Assembly (NCBI GenBank): GCA_945892755.1
Contig: CAMDDO010000035.1
Location: 1-32,592 of the forward strand
Length of the DNA stretch: 32,592 nt
Source of the DNA: Rhizobium sp. Q54
GTDB lineage: Bacteria > Pseudomonadota > Alphaproteobacteria > UBA828
Direction: 5' to 3'
Below are positions 18,399 through 25,922 of this stretch, piece by piece (positions within the stretch are counted from its first letter, which is position 1; each line of letters begins with the position of its first letter). The position numbers and the translations under genes are program-made. Below the pieces are notes generated by a model, which was not told the origin of the DNA, ran no database searches, and saw only the letters and a list, made by a program, of their open reading frames with translations.

Positions 18399-19420
18399 CA
18401 GACGAGCACGTTGTCAGCGCGCATCATGCCGAGCAGAAGACCCTCACGCAGGCCGCGATCCGCCACCGTGATGCCCCCGACCGGACAGGCGCGCATGATC
18501 GCTTCCAAGATGGCGCAGCCGGCGATTACGACGTCGCCGCGCCCAGGGCCGATGCAGGGGTGCGCGGACCGCGCAGCGAAATCCTTCGCGACCAGATCGT
18601 CGACCACGGCGCGCACGGCCACGAAATCAAGCGCGATGCCGTCGACCTTCGAGCGATCATAACGCGGCAGTTTGAGATGGACGCCGGCGATGGTGGTGAC
18701 CGTGCCGGAGGTGCCAAGCAATTGCACGTCTTTGCCGCTCGCGGCCTCCACCAGGCCATGCCGGAGAGCAAAAGGGGCCAGCTCCGCCATGATCAGTTCC
18801 GTCATCACGCCATAATTGCTAGGCCCGATCTGGTTTCCGCCATAGCGCTCGGCGAGCGTGACAACGCCATAGCCGATCGAGGTCCAGCCTTCGACTTCGG
18901 GCGGGGCATTGTCCCTGAGCTTGACCCAGATCAGCTCGGTCGAGCCGCCGCCGATATCGAACAACAAGGCCCGCGCCGCCGAGCGAGACAACAGCGGCAC
19001 GCATGAATCGAGCGCCAGCATCGCCTCCTCGCCGGTCGAGATGATTTCGATCTCGAGCCCGGTTTCGCGCGCCGCGCGAGCCAGGAACGCGTCGCAGTTC
19101 GCGGCCCGACGACAGGCCTCGGTCGCGACGGCTCGGTAACGAGTGGCGCCCCGCCGGCGGATCTTGCTTGCGCAAATCTTGAGCGCCGCGATCGTACGGT
19201 CCATGGCCGCGTCGGCGAGATAGCCGTTTTCCCCGACCCCCTCGCCCAGGCGAACAATGCGCGAGAACGCGTCAACCACGCTGAAACCCTGGCCCTCAGG
19301 CCTGGCGACGAGGAGCCGGCAATTGTTCGTGCCGAGGTCAAGCGCGGCATAGGTTTGCGCCCGCTGCTTCCCGGCGTGGGGTGGCTGCCTCTGGCTATGC
19401 GCTTGGGCGGCTGGTTGCAT
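18398..19420 (-). CDS. ppx: Ppx/GppA family phosphatase
   Basis: A 340-aa exopolyphosphatase / pppGpp phosphohydrolase of the ASKHA fold. Motifs are YAALDLGTNNCRLLVA near 24-39, TEACRRAANCDAFL near 104, the ISTGEEAMLAL segment near 128, and the phosphate-binding LLFDIGGGSTELIWV near 150. It lacks the C-terminal HD-like domain of E. coli Ppx and so is a short form. Enzyme preference, polyphosphate or pppGpp, cannot be read from the sequence. Its link to guaB/guaA, whose pathway makes the guanine nucleotides behind (p)ppGpp, is interesting but common in this class. It is the first gene of the minus-strand unit with rlmE. Confidence 0.88.
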   Translation of the reverse strand: MQPAAQAHSQRQPPHAGKQRAQTYAALDLGTNNCRLLVARPEGQGFSVVDAFSRIVRLGEGVGENGYLADAAMDRTIAALKICASKIRRRGATRYRAVATEACRRAANCDAFLARAARETGLEIEIISTGEEAMLALDSCVPLLSRSAARALLFDIGGGSTELIWVKLRDNAPPEVEGWTSIGYGVVTLAERYGGNQIGPSNYGVMTELIMAELAPFALRHGLVEAASGKDVQLLGTSGTVTTIAGVHLKLPRYDRSKVDGIALDFVAVRAVVDDLVAKDFAARSAHPCIGPGRGDVVIAGCAILEAIMRACPVGGITVADRGLREGLLLGMMRADNVLV

Positions 19421-19531
19421 CGGGTTGTTTGGAGACTCTTGACGCTGGTGCGAAGCTATTCAGGATCATGTCAAATTCGATTCAGCAAGAAAATTCAATT
19501 TTATGGGCTATAAGGGCGGCCGGTGGAACGG

Positions 19532-19560
19532 TTGACAAGGCCACGCGGATTCCTTAGGTG
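19532..19560 (+). promoter_or_regulatory. sigma-70-type promoter of tRNA-Gln
   Basis: An exact TTGACA (19532-19537), a 17-bp spacer and a poor -10 TAGGTG (19555-19560) lie 18 bp before the tRNA. A strong -35 with a GC-rich discriminator is usual for stringently controlled tRNA promoters. Confidence 0.5.
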
Positions 19561-19577
19561 ACGGACAGCCGCCCGGC

Positions 19578-19651
19578 TGGGGGATCGTCTAGCGGTAGGA
19601 CTGCGGACTCTGACTCCGCCAACCCTGGTTCGAATCCAGGTCCCCCAACCA
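19578..19651 (+). tRNA. tRNA-Gln (anticodon CUG)
   Basis: A complete 74-nt tRNA including an encoded CCA. The acceptor stem TGGGGGA pairs with TCCCCCA. The D-arm is GTC/GAC with a TAGCGGTAG loop. The anticodon stem GCGGA/TCCGC encloses the loop CTCTGAC, giving anticodon CTG. The T-arm CCTGG/CCAGG encloses TTCGAAT. All stems are perfect and it reads CAG codons. Confidence 0.96.
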
Positions 19652-19713
19652 TCAAGTATCGTTTGGCGAAGCGAGAATGTTTCGCGCCGCCGCTTACCAC
19701 AGGCTTAGGCCCG

Positions 19714-20259
19714 TTATGTCCGCCGGTTGAGCCGTCCCGACGACTGAAGTTCTTGCTCGAGGTCGGGCCAACCATAGGCTTCCTGCGCGAGATTGGTGCC
19801 GAACATACGTTCGGTCCGCACGCCGATTTGCCTTGCCCCCATTGCGGCATAAAAAAATCGCGCGGGATTCTCGGCGAGCACCCAAACAATGGCGGTGCGG
19901 CGCCCGGCATGCAGGAGGCGCGCGAACGCCGAGCCGAGCAGGCCACGGCCATTTCCTTGGCCCTGAAAGCCGGGCAGGACGTAGAGCGTGTAGATTTCCG
20001 CATCATAGGGCAGCCCGGCATTGCGCGCCTCACCCACCTCGGCATAGCCGATGACGCCATGGCGCGGCAGCTCCGCCACCAGCGTCACGGCCCCGCCGCG
20101 CCGAAGGCCGAGCGCGTGGCGCTGGCGCGCGGTCTCGCGCCGCTCATCGAGGCCAAGCAGCGCATGATCGGGGATGATGCCCGCATAGGTATCGCGCCAG
20201 GTCTCGACATGGACCCGCGCGATGGCGGGGGCATCGCGCTGCGTGGCGAGCCGGATCAT
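19714..20259 (-). CDS. GNAT family N-acetyltransferase
   Basis: A 181-aa acetyl-CoA-dependent transferase. The N-terminus IRLATQRDAPAIARVHVETW is the usual first strand and helix of GNAT proteins of the YafP/RimI-like type. The acetyl-CoA pyrophosphate loop is in YVLPGFQGQGNGRGLLGSAF (about 99-118), followed by a WVLAENPARFFYAAMGAR core strand and helix. The substrate is unknown. Its ATG overlaps the TGA of the upstream cytochrome c gene (ATGA, 20259-20256), so the two are co-translated. It ends 62 bp from the tRNA-Gln gene, convergent to it. Confidence 0.88.
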   Translation of the reverse strand: MIRLATQRDAPAIARVHVETWRDTYAGIIPDHALLGLDERRETARQRHALGLRRGGAVTLVAELPRHGVIGYAEVGEARNAGLPYDAEIYTLYVLPGFQGQGNGRGLLGSAFARLLHAGRRTAIVWVLAENPARFFYAAMGARQIGVRTERMFGTNLAQEAYGWPDLEQELQSSGRLNRRT

Positions 20260-20594
20260 TTTTCCGGCTCTTTCAGGCTGACGATGTAGGCCGCGAGATC
20301 GGCAACCTCTAATCGAGGCAGCACGATCCCTTTCATCGCCTCCTTGTGCGGGTCGGCAAGAAATGTTTGCACGCCGGCCTCGGTCGTGCCCTGCCGATTG
20401 GCGATCGAGACGAAGGTTGGGGCTGAATCGGCCGCCGCGCCTTGGCTGTCCGGTCCTATCACGTGGCAACTCGCGCACCACTTCTCGGCCAGCGCGCGAC
20501 CAGCCTTTGCGTCGGCCGCGAACGAGGGCGTCGCCGCCGCACCGATCGCCGCCGCTACCGACAGCGCAACCAAAGATCGCCTATTCACCGACAT
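20256..20594 (-). CDS. small periplasmic class I cytochrome c
   Basis: A 112-aa exported monohaem cytochrome. The signal peptide runs to about residue 27 (VNRRSLVALSVAAAIGAAATPSFA). The haem-binding CASCH has Cys40, Cys43 and axial His44, and the likely Met ligand is Met87 in DPHKEAMKG. The closing helix LEVADLAAYIVSLK is typical of cytochrome c class I. ATG 20594 starts right at the signal peptide; the frame is open to 20744 without a sensible N-terminus. It probably shuttles electrons in the periplasm; the partner is not in this window. It diverges from the EamA gene. Confidence 0.9.
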   Translation of the reverse strand: MSVNRRSLVALSVAAAIGAAATPSFAADAKAGRALAEKWCASCHVIGPDSQGAAADSAPTFVSIANRQGTTEAGVQTFLADPHKEAMKGIVLPRLEVADLAAYIVSLKEPEK

Positions 20595-20728
20595 GGGCCT
20601 CGACACCCTTGAAAGCGAACGGAAGTCTAGCACAGCCGGCGCCGCGCGCGTGTCTTTCGATATCGGCGCCGACCGTGCTATGTCGAGATACCGCCTTCGC
20701 CGAACCCCGATAGGACCCCGGCTCGACT

Positions 20729-21688
20729 TTGTCCGCGCCTGCACCCTCTTCGCCTTCGGCGCATCTCGGCGCCCATCATCCGGAGTCCTTGCCGCTCCAG
20801 GGCTTCGTGATGCTGGCGCTGTTGAGCGTCATTTGGGGCATCAATTGGCCGATCATCAAATTCGCGCTCACCGAGGTGCCGGTCTTCAGTTTTCGCGCGA
20901 TTTGCTTGATCGGCGGCGGGCTCGGGCTTCTCGCGCTGGCGCGCATCGGCGGCTATTCGATTCGCCTGCCACGCCACACGATCGGGGTTTCGATCATCTC
21001 GGCGTTCTTCAACGTCACCGGCTGGCATGTCATGTCAGGCTTCGCGGTGGCGGCGATCTCCTCCGGCCATGCCGCCATCATCGGCTACACCATGCCGGTA
21101 TGGGGCGTGTTGCTCGGCGCGCTCGTCTTGCGTGAACGCCTGACCTGGCGGCGCGTGCTGAGCTTGACGTTAGGCATGGCCGGGCTCGCGGTCCTCGCTC
21201 ATGACGAGTTGAGCGAGATCAACGGGGTGCCCTATGGTGCCCTGCTGATGGCGGGCGCCGCCCTTTCATGGGGCATCGGCACGATCATCATGAAAAAGGT
21301 CTCATGGGGTGCGCCGATCGCGGTGGTCGTCGCCTGGCAATGCCTGATCGGCGCGGTGCCGATCGTCGGCGGCGCGCTGATCTTCGATTGGAGCGAAATC
21401 CATTGGCCGAGCCTATGGCCGCTCCTGGCCGTCATCTACAATCTGATCTTCGCCTTCGTCATCGGCCATTATCTCTACTACAAGGTCGTCAGCATTTTTC
21501 CAGTCGGTGTCGCTACCATAGGTACCCTTGCGATTCCAGTCATTGGGCTGCTCAGCGGTGCCTTCGCGCTCGGCGAGCCAATCGGCGCGCCGGAGATCAG
21601 CGCACTGGTTCTGGTGGTCTGCGCCCTCGCGTTGCCCATCGTCACGCAGCCAAGAGGCTTCAGCCTCGCCCGACTGCGCGCCCGTTAG
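20729..21688 (+). CDS. EamA-family (DMT superfamily) inner-membrane transporter
   Basis: A 319-aa integral membrane protein with about 10 hydrophobic segments in two EamA repeats. Repeat 1 begins VMLALLSVIWGINWPIIKFAL near 27 and repeat 2 begins YGALLMAGAALSWGIGTIIM near 171. Conserved family features include INWPIIKF and the helix TMPVWGVLLGALVLRERLTW. The likely role is export of a metabolite; the substrate is unknown. The start is uncertain. TTG 20729 gives a 27-residue lead-in like relatives, while GTG 20807/ATG 20810 have an AGGG upstream but would start inside the first helix. The TAG stop uses the first base of the inserted element at 21688. Confidence 0.85.
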   Translation: MSAPAPSSPSAHLGAHHPESLPLQGFVMLALLSVIWGINWPIIKFALTEVPVFSFRAICLIGGGLGLLALARIGGYSIRLPRHTIGVSIISAFFNVTGWHVMSGFAVAAISSGHAAIIGYTMPVWGVLLGALVLRERLTWRRVLSLTLGMAGLAVLAHDELSEINGVPYGALLMAGAALSWGIGTIIMKKVSWGAPIAVVVAWQCLIGAVPIVGGALIFDWSEIHWPSLWPLLAVIYNLIFAFVIGHYLYYKVVSIFPVGVATIGTLAIPVIGLLSGAFALGEPIGAPEISALVLVVCALALPIVTQPRGFSLARLRAR

Positions 21689-21988
21689 AGCCTGTTTGGG
21701 AATTCCTCATGAGCCGCGCTACGTGTCGAAAATCGCCCTATGCCAGGAGAAGCCCGAAGGGCGTATCAGGGAATACGGTCGAGGGCTTCGACGCCGCAGA
21801 GGGCGATTTCCGCCGCAGCCCGGCGGGACGCGCCGATTTCGGGCTTCTGGTTCGTCGCCGGGCCTTGACGATGCGCCCGGCATCGCCGGCGGCCCGGCTT
21901 CTGCCATTCGCACCGAAATCGGCAGCGTCGTGCCACTTGGCGCGCGCGGCGCGCACGACGCGGCCATGATGAATTCCCGAACAGGCTC
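21688..21988. mobile_element. 301-bp non-coding MITE-like element with TTA target duplication
   Basis: Imperfect terminal inverted repeats of about 30 bp (21688-21718 and 21959-21988; 28 matches, 2 mismatches, 1 one-base indel) begin GAGCCTGTT. They are flanked by direct TTA at 21685-21687 and 21989-21991. A 3-bp TNA duplication with GAG ends fits the IS1031 group of the IS5 family, so a transposase elsewhere in the genome probably moves it (inference). No transposase is encoded. The interior holds two nested stem-loops: 21730-21809 (outer arms of 10 bp, with 7- and 5-bp inner arms) and 21832-21923 (outer arms of 11 bp, then 8- and 6-bp arms). The element separates the EamA and ELM1 genes and explains this whole gene-free stretch. 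Confidence 0.82.
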
Positions 21989-21996
21989 TTAGAAGG

Positions 21997-22986
21997 ATGA
22001 CGGCGACGACCGACGCGGAGCAACCGCAGACGACCTGGGTCTTGACCGAGGGCGCGGCCGGCATGGTCAACCAATGCCTCGCCCTGACCGATGCGCTCGG
22101 CGTCGAACCAGTCATTAAGCGCGCACGCCCGGTCGGGCTCTGGGCCTGCATGCCGCCATGGCTATTGAGTCCGCCGTTAGACGTGCTCGCGTCGGGATCG
22201 GACGCGCTCATGCCGCCCTATCCCGATCTGTTGATCGCGTGCGGCCGGAAGAGCATCGGTCTCGCGCTCGCGCTGCGCCGCGCGAGCGGCGGACGTTGCT
22301 TCGTGGTCTATGTGCAAGACCCGCGGATGAACCCGGCGCGCTTCGACCTCGTGGTCGCGCCTCGCCACGATCAGGTCCGAGGCCCGAATGTCGTGCTCAC
22401 ACGCGGCGCGCCGAATCGGGTCACGCCAGCCTCGCTCGACGCGGCAAAGCAACGCTTCGCTCCACTTTTCGCCGGTCTGCCGCGCCCGCTGGTGGCCGTT
22501 TTGCTTGGCGGGCGGACCAAACATCATCGCTTCGCCCCGGCCGAGGCCGAGGCGCTCGGCCGCCGCTTGGCGGCATTCGCCAAGCAGGAGAGCGCCGGCC
22601 TGGCGATCACCGCGTCGCGGCGAACGCCCTCGGCCAGCCTTGCCGCCTTTCAAGCCGGGTTGGGTGACACGCCGCGCTACTTTTATGACGGTGTCGGCGA
22701 GAACCCCTATTTCGGCCTGCTCGCTAATGCCGACGCGATCATCGTGACCGCCGATTCGGTCAATATGATCTCGGACGCCTGTTCGACCGGACGGCCCGTG
22801 CTCGTTGCCACGCTCGACGATCCTCCGGCCAAGCGCTTCCGGAATTTTCTCGACGGCTTGCGCGAAGACGGCATGATCCGCTGGTTCGAGGGTCGCTTTG
22901 AGCGCTACGCCTATACGCCTCTTGGCGATGCCGCCGTGGCCGCCGCCGAATTGCGCCGTCGCCTGGAGCCAAGCCGAGCGCGCTAA
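21997..22986 (+). CDS. mitochondrial fission ELM1 family protein (DUF1022)
   Basis: A 329-aa protein of the ELM1/DUF1022 family, found in alphaproteobacteria and plants, with a glycosyltransferase-B-like fold suggested for it. Recognisable segments are WVLTEGAAGMVNQCLALTDALG at the N-terminus, CFVVYVQDPRMNPARFDLVV near 104, VAVLLGGRTKHHRF near 168, and NADAIIVTADSVNMISDACSTGRPV near 245, the strongest family block. The bacterial function is not established. ATG 21997 has AGAAGG directly against it with no spacer, a poor site. Before the insertion of the upstream element this start lay 4 nt after the EamA stop, so it was probably translated by coupling. Confidence 0.85.
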   Translation: MTATTDAEQPQTTWVLTEGAAGMVNQCLALTDALGVEPVIKRARPVGLWACMPPWLLSPPLDVLASGSDALMPPYPDLLIACGRKSIGLALALRRASGGRCFVVYVQDPRMNPARFDLVVAPRHDQVRGPNVVLTRGAPNRVTPASLDAAKQRFAPLFAGLPRPLVAVLLGGRTKHHRFAPAEAEALGRRLAAFAKQESAGLAITASRRTPSASLAAFQAGLGDTPRYFYDGVGENPYFGLLANADAIIVTADSVNMISDACSTGRPVLVATLDDPPAKRFRNFLDGLREDGMIRWFEGRFERYAYTPLGDAAVAAAELRRRLEPSRAR

Positions 22987-23078
22987 GCTCCCTTGTCAGC
23001 GGCATGTCCGGCTCCCTATTGTCTTGCCCGCACGGCGATTGATCGTGCCCGCCCGGGCCCGCTTCCGGAGATTTTCTG

Positions 23079-24044
23079 ATGCCAACCACACACCGCTCGA
23101 AACTCCTCATCATTGGTTCCGGCCCGGCCGGCTACACCGCCGCGATCTACGCCGCGCGCGCCAATCTGAAACCGATTCTGGTGCAGGGTCTCGAGACTGG
23201 CGGCCAGCTGATGATCACGACCGACGTCGAGAACTACCCGGGCTTCGCCGAAGTGGTCCAGGGCCCTTGGCTGATGGAACAGATGCAGGCGCAGGCCGCC
23301 CATGTCGGCACAAGGCTGATCGCCGATCTGATCACGCGGGTGGATTTCTCAGGGCGACCGTTTGTCTGTCTCGGCGATTCGGGCGATAGCTATGTCAGCG
23401 ACGCCGTGATCATCGCGACCGGCGCACAGGCGCGCTGGCTCGGGATCGAGAGCGAGGAGCGCCTCAAGGGCTTCGGCGTATCGGCCTGCGCGACGTGTGA
23501 CGGCTTCTTTTTCCGCGACAAGGAGGTCGCCGTGATCGGCGGCGGCAACACCGCGGTCGAGGAGGCGCTCTATCTCACACACCACGCGCGCAAGGTGACG
23601 GTCGTGCACAGGCGCGATGCCTTCAAGGCAGAGAAAATCCTGCAGGATCGGCTGTTCAAGAACCCGAAAGTAAACGTGGTCTGGAACCATGTGGCCGATG
23701 AAATTCTAGGCGGCAGCGAGCCAAAGGGCGTTTCGGGCTTGAGGCTGAAGAACGTCAAGACCGGCGCGACCACGACCCTCGCGCTCGACGGCGTATTCAT
23801 CGCGATCGGCCACACGCCCAATACCGCGCTCTTCAAGGGCCAAATCGAGATGGATGGCGAAGGCTATGTCCACACCGTACCCGGCAGTACCGTGACCAGC
23901 CTAGCCGGCGTGTTCGCGGCGGGCGACGTACAGGACAAGATATTCCGTCAGGCCGTCACCGCGGCCGGAACCGGCTGCATGGCCGCGCTCGAAGCCGAAA
24001 AATATCTCGCTACCGCCGACGCGAAGGCAGAGGCGGCCGAATAA
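23079..24044 (+). CDS. trxB: thioredoxin-disulfide reductase
   Basis: A cytoplasmic NADPH-dependent flavoprotein of 321 aa that reduces thioredoxin. The FAD-binding GSGPAG is at 13-18 in LLIIGSGPAGYTAAIYAARA. The redox-active CATC (Cys137, Cys140) lies in SACATCDGFFFRDK. The NADPH-binding VIGGGNTAVEEALYL is near 154, and the second FAD motif GVFAAGDVQDKIFRQAV is near 283. GGAG lies 8 nt before the ATG. A lysR gene follows 19 bp after the stop, an arrangement common in alphaproteobacteria, so both are probably co-transcribed. Confidence 0.96.
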   Translation: MPTTHRSKLLIIGSGPAGYTAAIYAARANLKPILVQGLETGGQLMITTDVENYPGFAEVVQGPWLMEQMQAQAAHVGTRLIADLITRVDFSGRPFVCLGDSGDSYVSDAVIIATGAQARWLGIESEERLKGFGVSACATCDGFFFRDKEVAVIGGGNTAVEEALYLTHHARKVTVVHRRDAFKAEKILQDRLFKNPKVNVVWNHVADEILGGSEPKGVSGLRLKNVKTGATTTLALDGVFIAIGHTPNTALFKGQIEMDGEGYVHTVPGSTVTSLAGVFAAGDVQDKIFRQAVTAAGTGCMAALEAEKYLATADAKAEAAE

Positions 24045-24063
24045 GCCGAAAAGGCGCCGCGCG

Positions 24064-24954
24064 ATGGATTGGGACAAACTCCGCATCTTCCATGCTGTGG
24101 CCGAAGCCGGCAGCTTTACCTCGGCTGGCAAAGAACTAAACATGAGTCAGTCGGCGGTCAGCCGACAAATCGCCGCGCTTGAGCAAGATCTCGCCGTTAC
24201 CCTTTTCCATCGTCATTCACGCGGCTTGATCTTGACCGAACCGGGCGAGACGCTGCGCGAAACCGCGCGCGAGGTGTTCGCCAAGCTCGCCATGACCGAG
24301 GCCGCGCTCAGCGAAAGCCGCGATCGGCCGAGCGGCCGATTGACCATCACGACGACGGTCGCGTTCGCGTCGATTTGGCTGACGCCACGCTTGCGCGAAT
24401 TCCATCGCCTCTACCCCGAGATCAGCTTGACGCTCCTGACCTCCGATGCCGCGCTCGACCTAAGCATGCGCGAGGCCGACGTGGGAATCAGGATCGGCGC
24501 GCCGACCGAACCTGATCTGGTCCGCCGGCACCTGATGACAATTCACAGTCATATCTACGCTTCGCCAGCCTATCTGGCCGAGGCCGGCCCACTCGACCGG
24601 CCGGCCGACCTCGCCCGCCACAGACTTATCGTCTATGGTCAGGGGCCGCTCACAGCTGTGGCGAATCCGAATTGGCTGATCGAACTTTCCGGTAACCCGC
24701 TGGCACGGAATCGCATCGTGCTCGAGGCCAACAACGTCTATTGCATGCTTCAGGCAGTCGAGAGCGGGCTGGGCATCGCCTCACTGCCGGACTATGCGGT
24801 CGCGGAACACACCTCGCTCGTGCGGGTTCTGCCGGATCTGCAAAGTCCATCCTTGGAATGCTATTTCGTCTATGCTGAGGAAATGCGCCATTCGGCGCGG
24901 CTGACCGTGTTTCGCGACTATCTTCTAAAACAGGTCGCGCGCTATCAATTTTGA
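24064..24954 (+). CDS. LysR-family transcriptional regulator
   Basis: A 296-aa LTTR. The N-terminal winged helix-turn-helix is clear (MDWDKLRIFHAVAEAGSFTS, then MSQSAVSRQIAALEQDLAVTLFHR, residues 1-52). A linker helix and the periplasmic-binding-like effector domain follow (about 90-296: GRLTITTTVAFASIWLTPRL, DVGIRIGAP, VESGLGIASLPDYAV). The effector is unknown. It is the 3' gene of a trxB-lysR pair, not divergently placed as LTTRs often are. A perfect T-N11-A dyad lies 30 bp downstream of its stop, ahead of the candidate small RNA, and is a natural target to consider. Confidence 0.92.
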   Translation: MDWDKLRIFHAVAEAGSFTSAGKELNMSQSAVSRQIAALEQDLAVTLFHRHSRGLILTEPGETLRETAREVFAKLAMTEAALSESRDRPSGRLTITTTVAFASIWLTPRLREFHRLYPEISLTLLTSDAALDLSMREADVGIRIGAPTEPDLVRRHLMTIHSHIYASPAYLAEAGPLDRPADLARHRLIVYGQGPLTAVANPNWLIELSGNPLARNRIVLEANNVYCMLQAVESGLGIASLPDYAVAEHTSLVRVLPDLQSPSLECYFVYAEEMRHSARLTVFRDYLLKQVARYQF

Positions 24955-24984
24955 TGGATCGTTCTCCTAATGAGCCGGCCATCA

Positions 24985-25001
24985 CATGCAATTTTTGCAT
25001 G
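24985..25001. promoter_or_regulatory. LysR-type T-N11-A palindromic operator candidate
   Basis: Perfect 7-bp arms CATGCAA and TTGCATG are separated by TTT, with a T (24987) and an A (24999) 11 bases apart. This is the classic LTTR recognition-site form. It lies about 45-60 bp upstream of a possible -10 (TAGATTAT at 25041-25048) for the structured RNA candidate, a spacing typical for LTTR activation. Binding is inferred. Confidence 0.4.
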
Positions 25002-25052
25002 GCTGGAATGCATAAGCCTCTATGGAAATCAGCCGGTGCCTAGATTATTTTC

Positions 25053-25245
25053 CGCAGTGCAACATGACGGTTGCGCACTCCCTCCCCCCAGCGCGCCGTC
25101 ATGTTCGGGTCCTGTCCGGTGCCTTTGGCCCGCAGGACCCGGCCTTGGGCTCGATGCCCAAGGTTGGATCTTCGGATCCAACGTCTCCCAGACGTGAAGC
25201 CTCCCTGTATACTGGCCGGGCCCTTAGGGGCCCGGCCTCTTTTTC
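25053..25245 (+). ncRNA. candidate structured small RNA (six hairpins ending in a terminator)
   Basis: Six consecutive stem-loops fill about 190 nt without a plausible gene. H1 is 25061-25105: a 10-bp outer stem, a 4-bp GCGC inner stem and a 14-nt pyrimidine loop ACTCCCTCCCCCCA. H2 is 25107-25140: 8 + 3 + 3 bp, nearly continuous. H3 is 25143-25163: 8 bp. H4 is 25164-25181: 7 bp with a TTCG tetraloop. H5 is 25182-25194: 5 bp with a CCC loop. After a single-stranded CCTCCC segment comes a 10-bp GC terminator stem with TCTTTTT. Stable tetraloops and unpaired C-rich anti-Shine-Dalgarno-like segments resemble trans-acting sRNAs of alphaproteobacteria. It shows no tmRNA, SRP or RNase P signature that I recognise. 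The 5' end is a guess from TAGATTAT at 25041. It could instead be a long 3' UTR of lysR. Confidence 0.5.
25214..25245 (+). terminator. strong rho-independent terminator
   Basis: A 10-bp all-GC stem (25214-25223 with 25228-25237), loop TTAG, is followed by TCTTTTTCCC. The U-tract is on the plus strand only, so it ends plus-strand transcription (the RNA candidate and/or lysR), not the convergent HAD gene, which stops at 25266. Confidence 0.9.
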
Positions 25246-25265
25246 CCACGTCCCGTGCCGACCGC

Positions 25266-25922
25266 TCACGCGGCCAGCAGATCGGGTAGGTGACACATGT
25301 CTTGCAAAGGCTTCGCGCCTGCAGCAATCAGGCGCTTCAAACGGCCCTGGTCTGGTTCCGATGTAGACGCATAACCATAAACCTCCATGCCGGCGGCCCG
25401 CGCCGCCTGAACCCCGGCCAAACTATCCTCGACCACGACGCAATGCTCCGGCGCGACCTGCATTTGCCGTGCCGCCAGTAGGAACAGATCGGGCGCCGGT
25501 TTGCCTCGAGCGACCTGGACCGCACTGAACAGACGGCCCTCGAACGCGGGCAGCAAGCCGGTCAGACCGAGCGTCAGTCGCATTTTCTCGGGCTCGCCGC
25601 TCGAGGCGACGCAGACGGGCATTGCCAGGGTCGCGACGGTCTCAGCGACCCCCGCCACCGCCTCGACAGCGTGGCGCAGGGCGACAAACAGGCGGTCCTG
25701 ATAGCCAGACAAAAAGTCATCGGCCAAGCGCAGACCGCGTTCGCGCGCGACCCAGTCCACCACGCTTTTCATCGAGAGCCCGCGGAACGTCGCGGCCACC
25801 TCCTCGATCGACAAGGCAAGCCCGGCCGCTTCGAGCGACCGGGCCAGCACCTGATTGCCGATCGGCTCGCTGTCGACCAGAACGCCGTCGCAATCGAAGA
25901 TGACGAGACGCTTCCGGCTCAC
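25266..25922 (-). CDS. HAD-IA family hydrolase (beta-phosphoglucomutase / phosphoglycolate phosphatase-like)
   Basis: A 218-aa HAD phosphatase or phosphomutase. Motif I is [12 protein letters not shown], with nucleophile Asp10 and Asp12. A helical cap follows. Motif II is [12 protein letters not shown], motif III is the Lys in [14 protein letters not shown], and motif IV is [18 protein letters not shown]. It starts at GTG 25922, overlapping the msrP stop by 4 nt (GTGA), so it is co-translated with msrP. The frame is open much further upstream, but homology begins at this GTG. The substrate cannot be told from sequence. Confidence 0.9.
   Translation of the reverse strand: MSRKRLVIFDCDGVLVDSEPIGNQVLARSLEAAGLALSIEEVAATFRGLSMKSVVDWVARERGLRLADDFLSGYQDRLFVALRHAVEAVAGVAETVATLAMPVCVASSGEPEKMRLTLGLTGLLPAFEGRLFSAVQVARGKPAPDLFLLAARQMQVAPEHCVVVEDSLAGVQAARAAGMEVYGYASTSEPDQGRLKRLIAAGAKPLQDMCHLPDLLAA

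Noticed and set aside
25053-25245. 6S RNA, tmRNA, SRP RNA or RNase P RNA
   Set aside because: There is no T-arm, no SRP tetraloop region, no RNase P conserved segments, and not the single long bulged helix of 6S RNA. The usual zapA neighbourhood of 6S is also absent.
25040-25327. Minus-strand open frame of 95 codons across the hairpin region
   Set aside because: It runs through the terminator and all six stem-loops, and reading frames on both strands are equally unconvincing. The structure explains the sequence better.
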